From Bacteroidota bacterium (lineage in GTDB: Bacteria > Bacteroidota > Ignavibacteria > Ignavibacteriales > Melioribacteraceae), in NCBI GenBank assembly GCA_023447335.1, contig JAEXOD010000109.1, forward strand, positions 1 through 6,163: a DNA stretch of 6,163 nucleotides, given 5' to 3'. The notes beneath the pieces were generated by a model, which saw nothing but the letters and a program-made list of their open reading frames with translations, did not search any database and was not told where the DNA came from. The number at the start of each line of letters is the position of its first letter. Within the stretch, counting starts at the first letter, position 1. The position numbers were made by a program, and so were the translations under genes. This document shows, piece after piece, positions 5,396 to 6,163 of this stretch.

Positions 5396-6163
5396 ATGCG
5401 TAAATTAATGCTTTTAATAGTTTTTCAAATCTTCTTATGTTTGTCCGTTTTTTCTAAGGGGAATGATCAAGTATTCATTTTAAATTCGTATCATCCGGAT
5501 TTTAGATGGACTTTAATGGAAGTATCGGGAATTAGAAGTGCATTTATGTATAATAATTTTCAGGGACATCTTTATGTTGAATATCTAGATACTAAAAATT
5601 TTAGTTTTGAAGAAAATGAAACTATTTATTATGATTTATTCAAGAAAAAATATAAAAATTTTAATTTCAAAGTTGTTATAACCACAGATAATGATGCTTT
5701 TTATTTTGTAAAAAAATATAAAGAAGACTTGTTTCGCAATTCAAGTGTTGTGTTTTGTGGTATAAACGGATTTAGCGAAGATATGGTACCGGATAGAAAT
5801 TTTTATACCGGAGTTGTTGAAAGGATGGATTATGAAGAGAATATTAATCTAATTTTGAAGCTTTTTCCTGAGACAGAGGAAATTGTAACATTTTTTGATG
5901 CAACTGTTTCAGGAAGGTATATTTATACAGAATATTTGTTAGTTAAAAAAAAGTTTAATAATGTACGTTTTAAAGAAATAATAAATCCAAGTTTTGATAG
6001 TTTAATTAATGACGTCAGTAAACTAAAAAAGGGGCAAGTTTTATTACTGGGAGAGTTAGGTCAAGATTCAAAAGGAGAAGTGTTTAACCATCAAACAATC
6101 GCTCAAGAGCTTAGTCGAGTTTCAAATGTGCCTGTTTTTGGAATGGTCCAAGATATGATAAGA
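5396..6163 (+). CDS. Exported ABC substrate-binding-like sensor domain, 3'-partial (likely sensor kinase N-terminus)
   Basis: The frame is open from the ATG to the window edge, giving 256 residues with no stop. The N-terminus is a signal peptide or uncleaved anchor (MRKLMLLIVFQIFLCLSVFS, 1-20). What follows matches the periplasmic binding-protein-like sensor domains (ABC_sub_bind style). QVFILNSYHPDFRWT (25-39) is the hallmark start, then GIRSAF, VEYLDTKNF (61-69), VVITTDNDAFYFVKKY (93-108), VVFCGINGF (118-126), YTGVVERMDYEENINLILKLFP (137-158) and VLLLGELGQDS (215-225). In many bacteria this module is the extracytoplasmic input of hybrid histidine kinases or diguanylate cyclases, with a membrane helix and PAS/kinase parts following, so a signalling protein is inferred. 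A stand-alone binding protein remains possible. No Shine-Dalgarno is visible. The alternative GTG at 5372 would spoil the signal peptide. The effector domains lie outside the window. Confidence 0.8.
   Translation, partial: MRKLMLLIVFQIFLCLSVFSKGNDQVFILNSYHPDFRWTLMEVSGIRSAFMYNNFQGHLYVEYLDTKNFSFEENETIYYDLFKKKYKNFNFKVVITTDNDAFYFVKKYKEDLFRNSSVVFCGINGFSEDMVPDRNFYTGVVERMDYEENINLILKLFPETEEIVTFFDATVSGRYIYTEYLLVKKKFNNVRFKEIINPSFDSLINDVSKLKKGQVLLLGELGQDSKGEVFNHQTIAQELSRVSNVPVFGMVQDMIR

Noticed and set aside
1..6163. CRISPR array, insertion sequence, toxin-antitoxin or phage module
   Set aside because: No regularly spaced repeats, transposase or integrase motifs, terminal inverted repeats or paired small genes were found by reading both strands.

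Overview
The window is AT-rich bacterial DNA with a mostly ordinary chromosomal layout. Several traits point to a low-GC member of the Bacteroidota/Chlorobiota/Ignavibacteriota (FCB) side of the tree, and more to Ignavibacteria- or Chlorobi-like bacteria than to classical Bacteroidetes. These traits are the style of the UDP-glucuronate decarboxylase, the GroEL tail ending in a short Met/Gly-rich stretch, strong Shine-Dalgarno sites before groES and groEL, a sigma70-type TTGAAA-17-TATATT promoter and a perfect CIRCE operator. This placement is an inference from general features, not from a database search.

Left part (1-1967): a UDP-glucuronate decarboxylase gene (plus strand) enters from outside the window and ends at 887. 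It has an in-frame TAA at 195-197 where the family normally has a tyrosine codon, so it is either a fresh pseudogene or carries a sequence error. Converging on it is a minus-strand class-C beta-lactamase-fold serine hydrolase (918-1967).

Middle (2012-4123): a textbook groES-groEL heat-shock operon on the minus strand. It has a promoter whose -10 box runs into a perfect CIRCE operator (the HrcA binding site), a strong ribosome binding site for each gene, and an intrinsic terminator after groEL that also separates it from the serine hydrolase. GroES and GroEL form the folding chamber and its lid. The HrcA repressor, which this same chaperonin typically controls in other bacteria, is not in the window.

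Right part (4124-6163): about 245 bases without a gene, then an unrecognised minus-strand exported protein. It appears to carry a catalytically dead thermonuclease (SNase)-like domain followed by two membrane segments. Next comes a tRNA-Arg(CCU) gene on the minus strand. Past a short AT-rich divergent promoter region begins a plus-strand gene for an exported, ABC-type substrate-binding-like sensor domain. This is probably the N-terminus of a membrane sensor kinase or related signalling protein, and it is cut off by the window edge.

No CRISPR array, insertion sequence or obvious new defence or mobile system is present. The points most worth checking are the premature stop in the decarboxylase gene, the degenerate SNase-like membrane protein, and the missing C-terminal part of the sensor.
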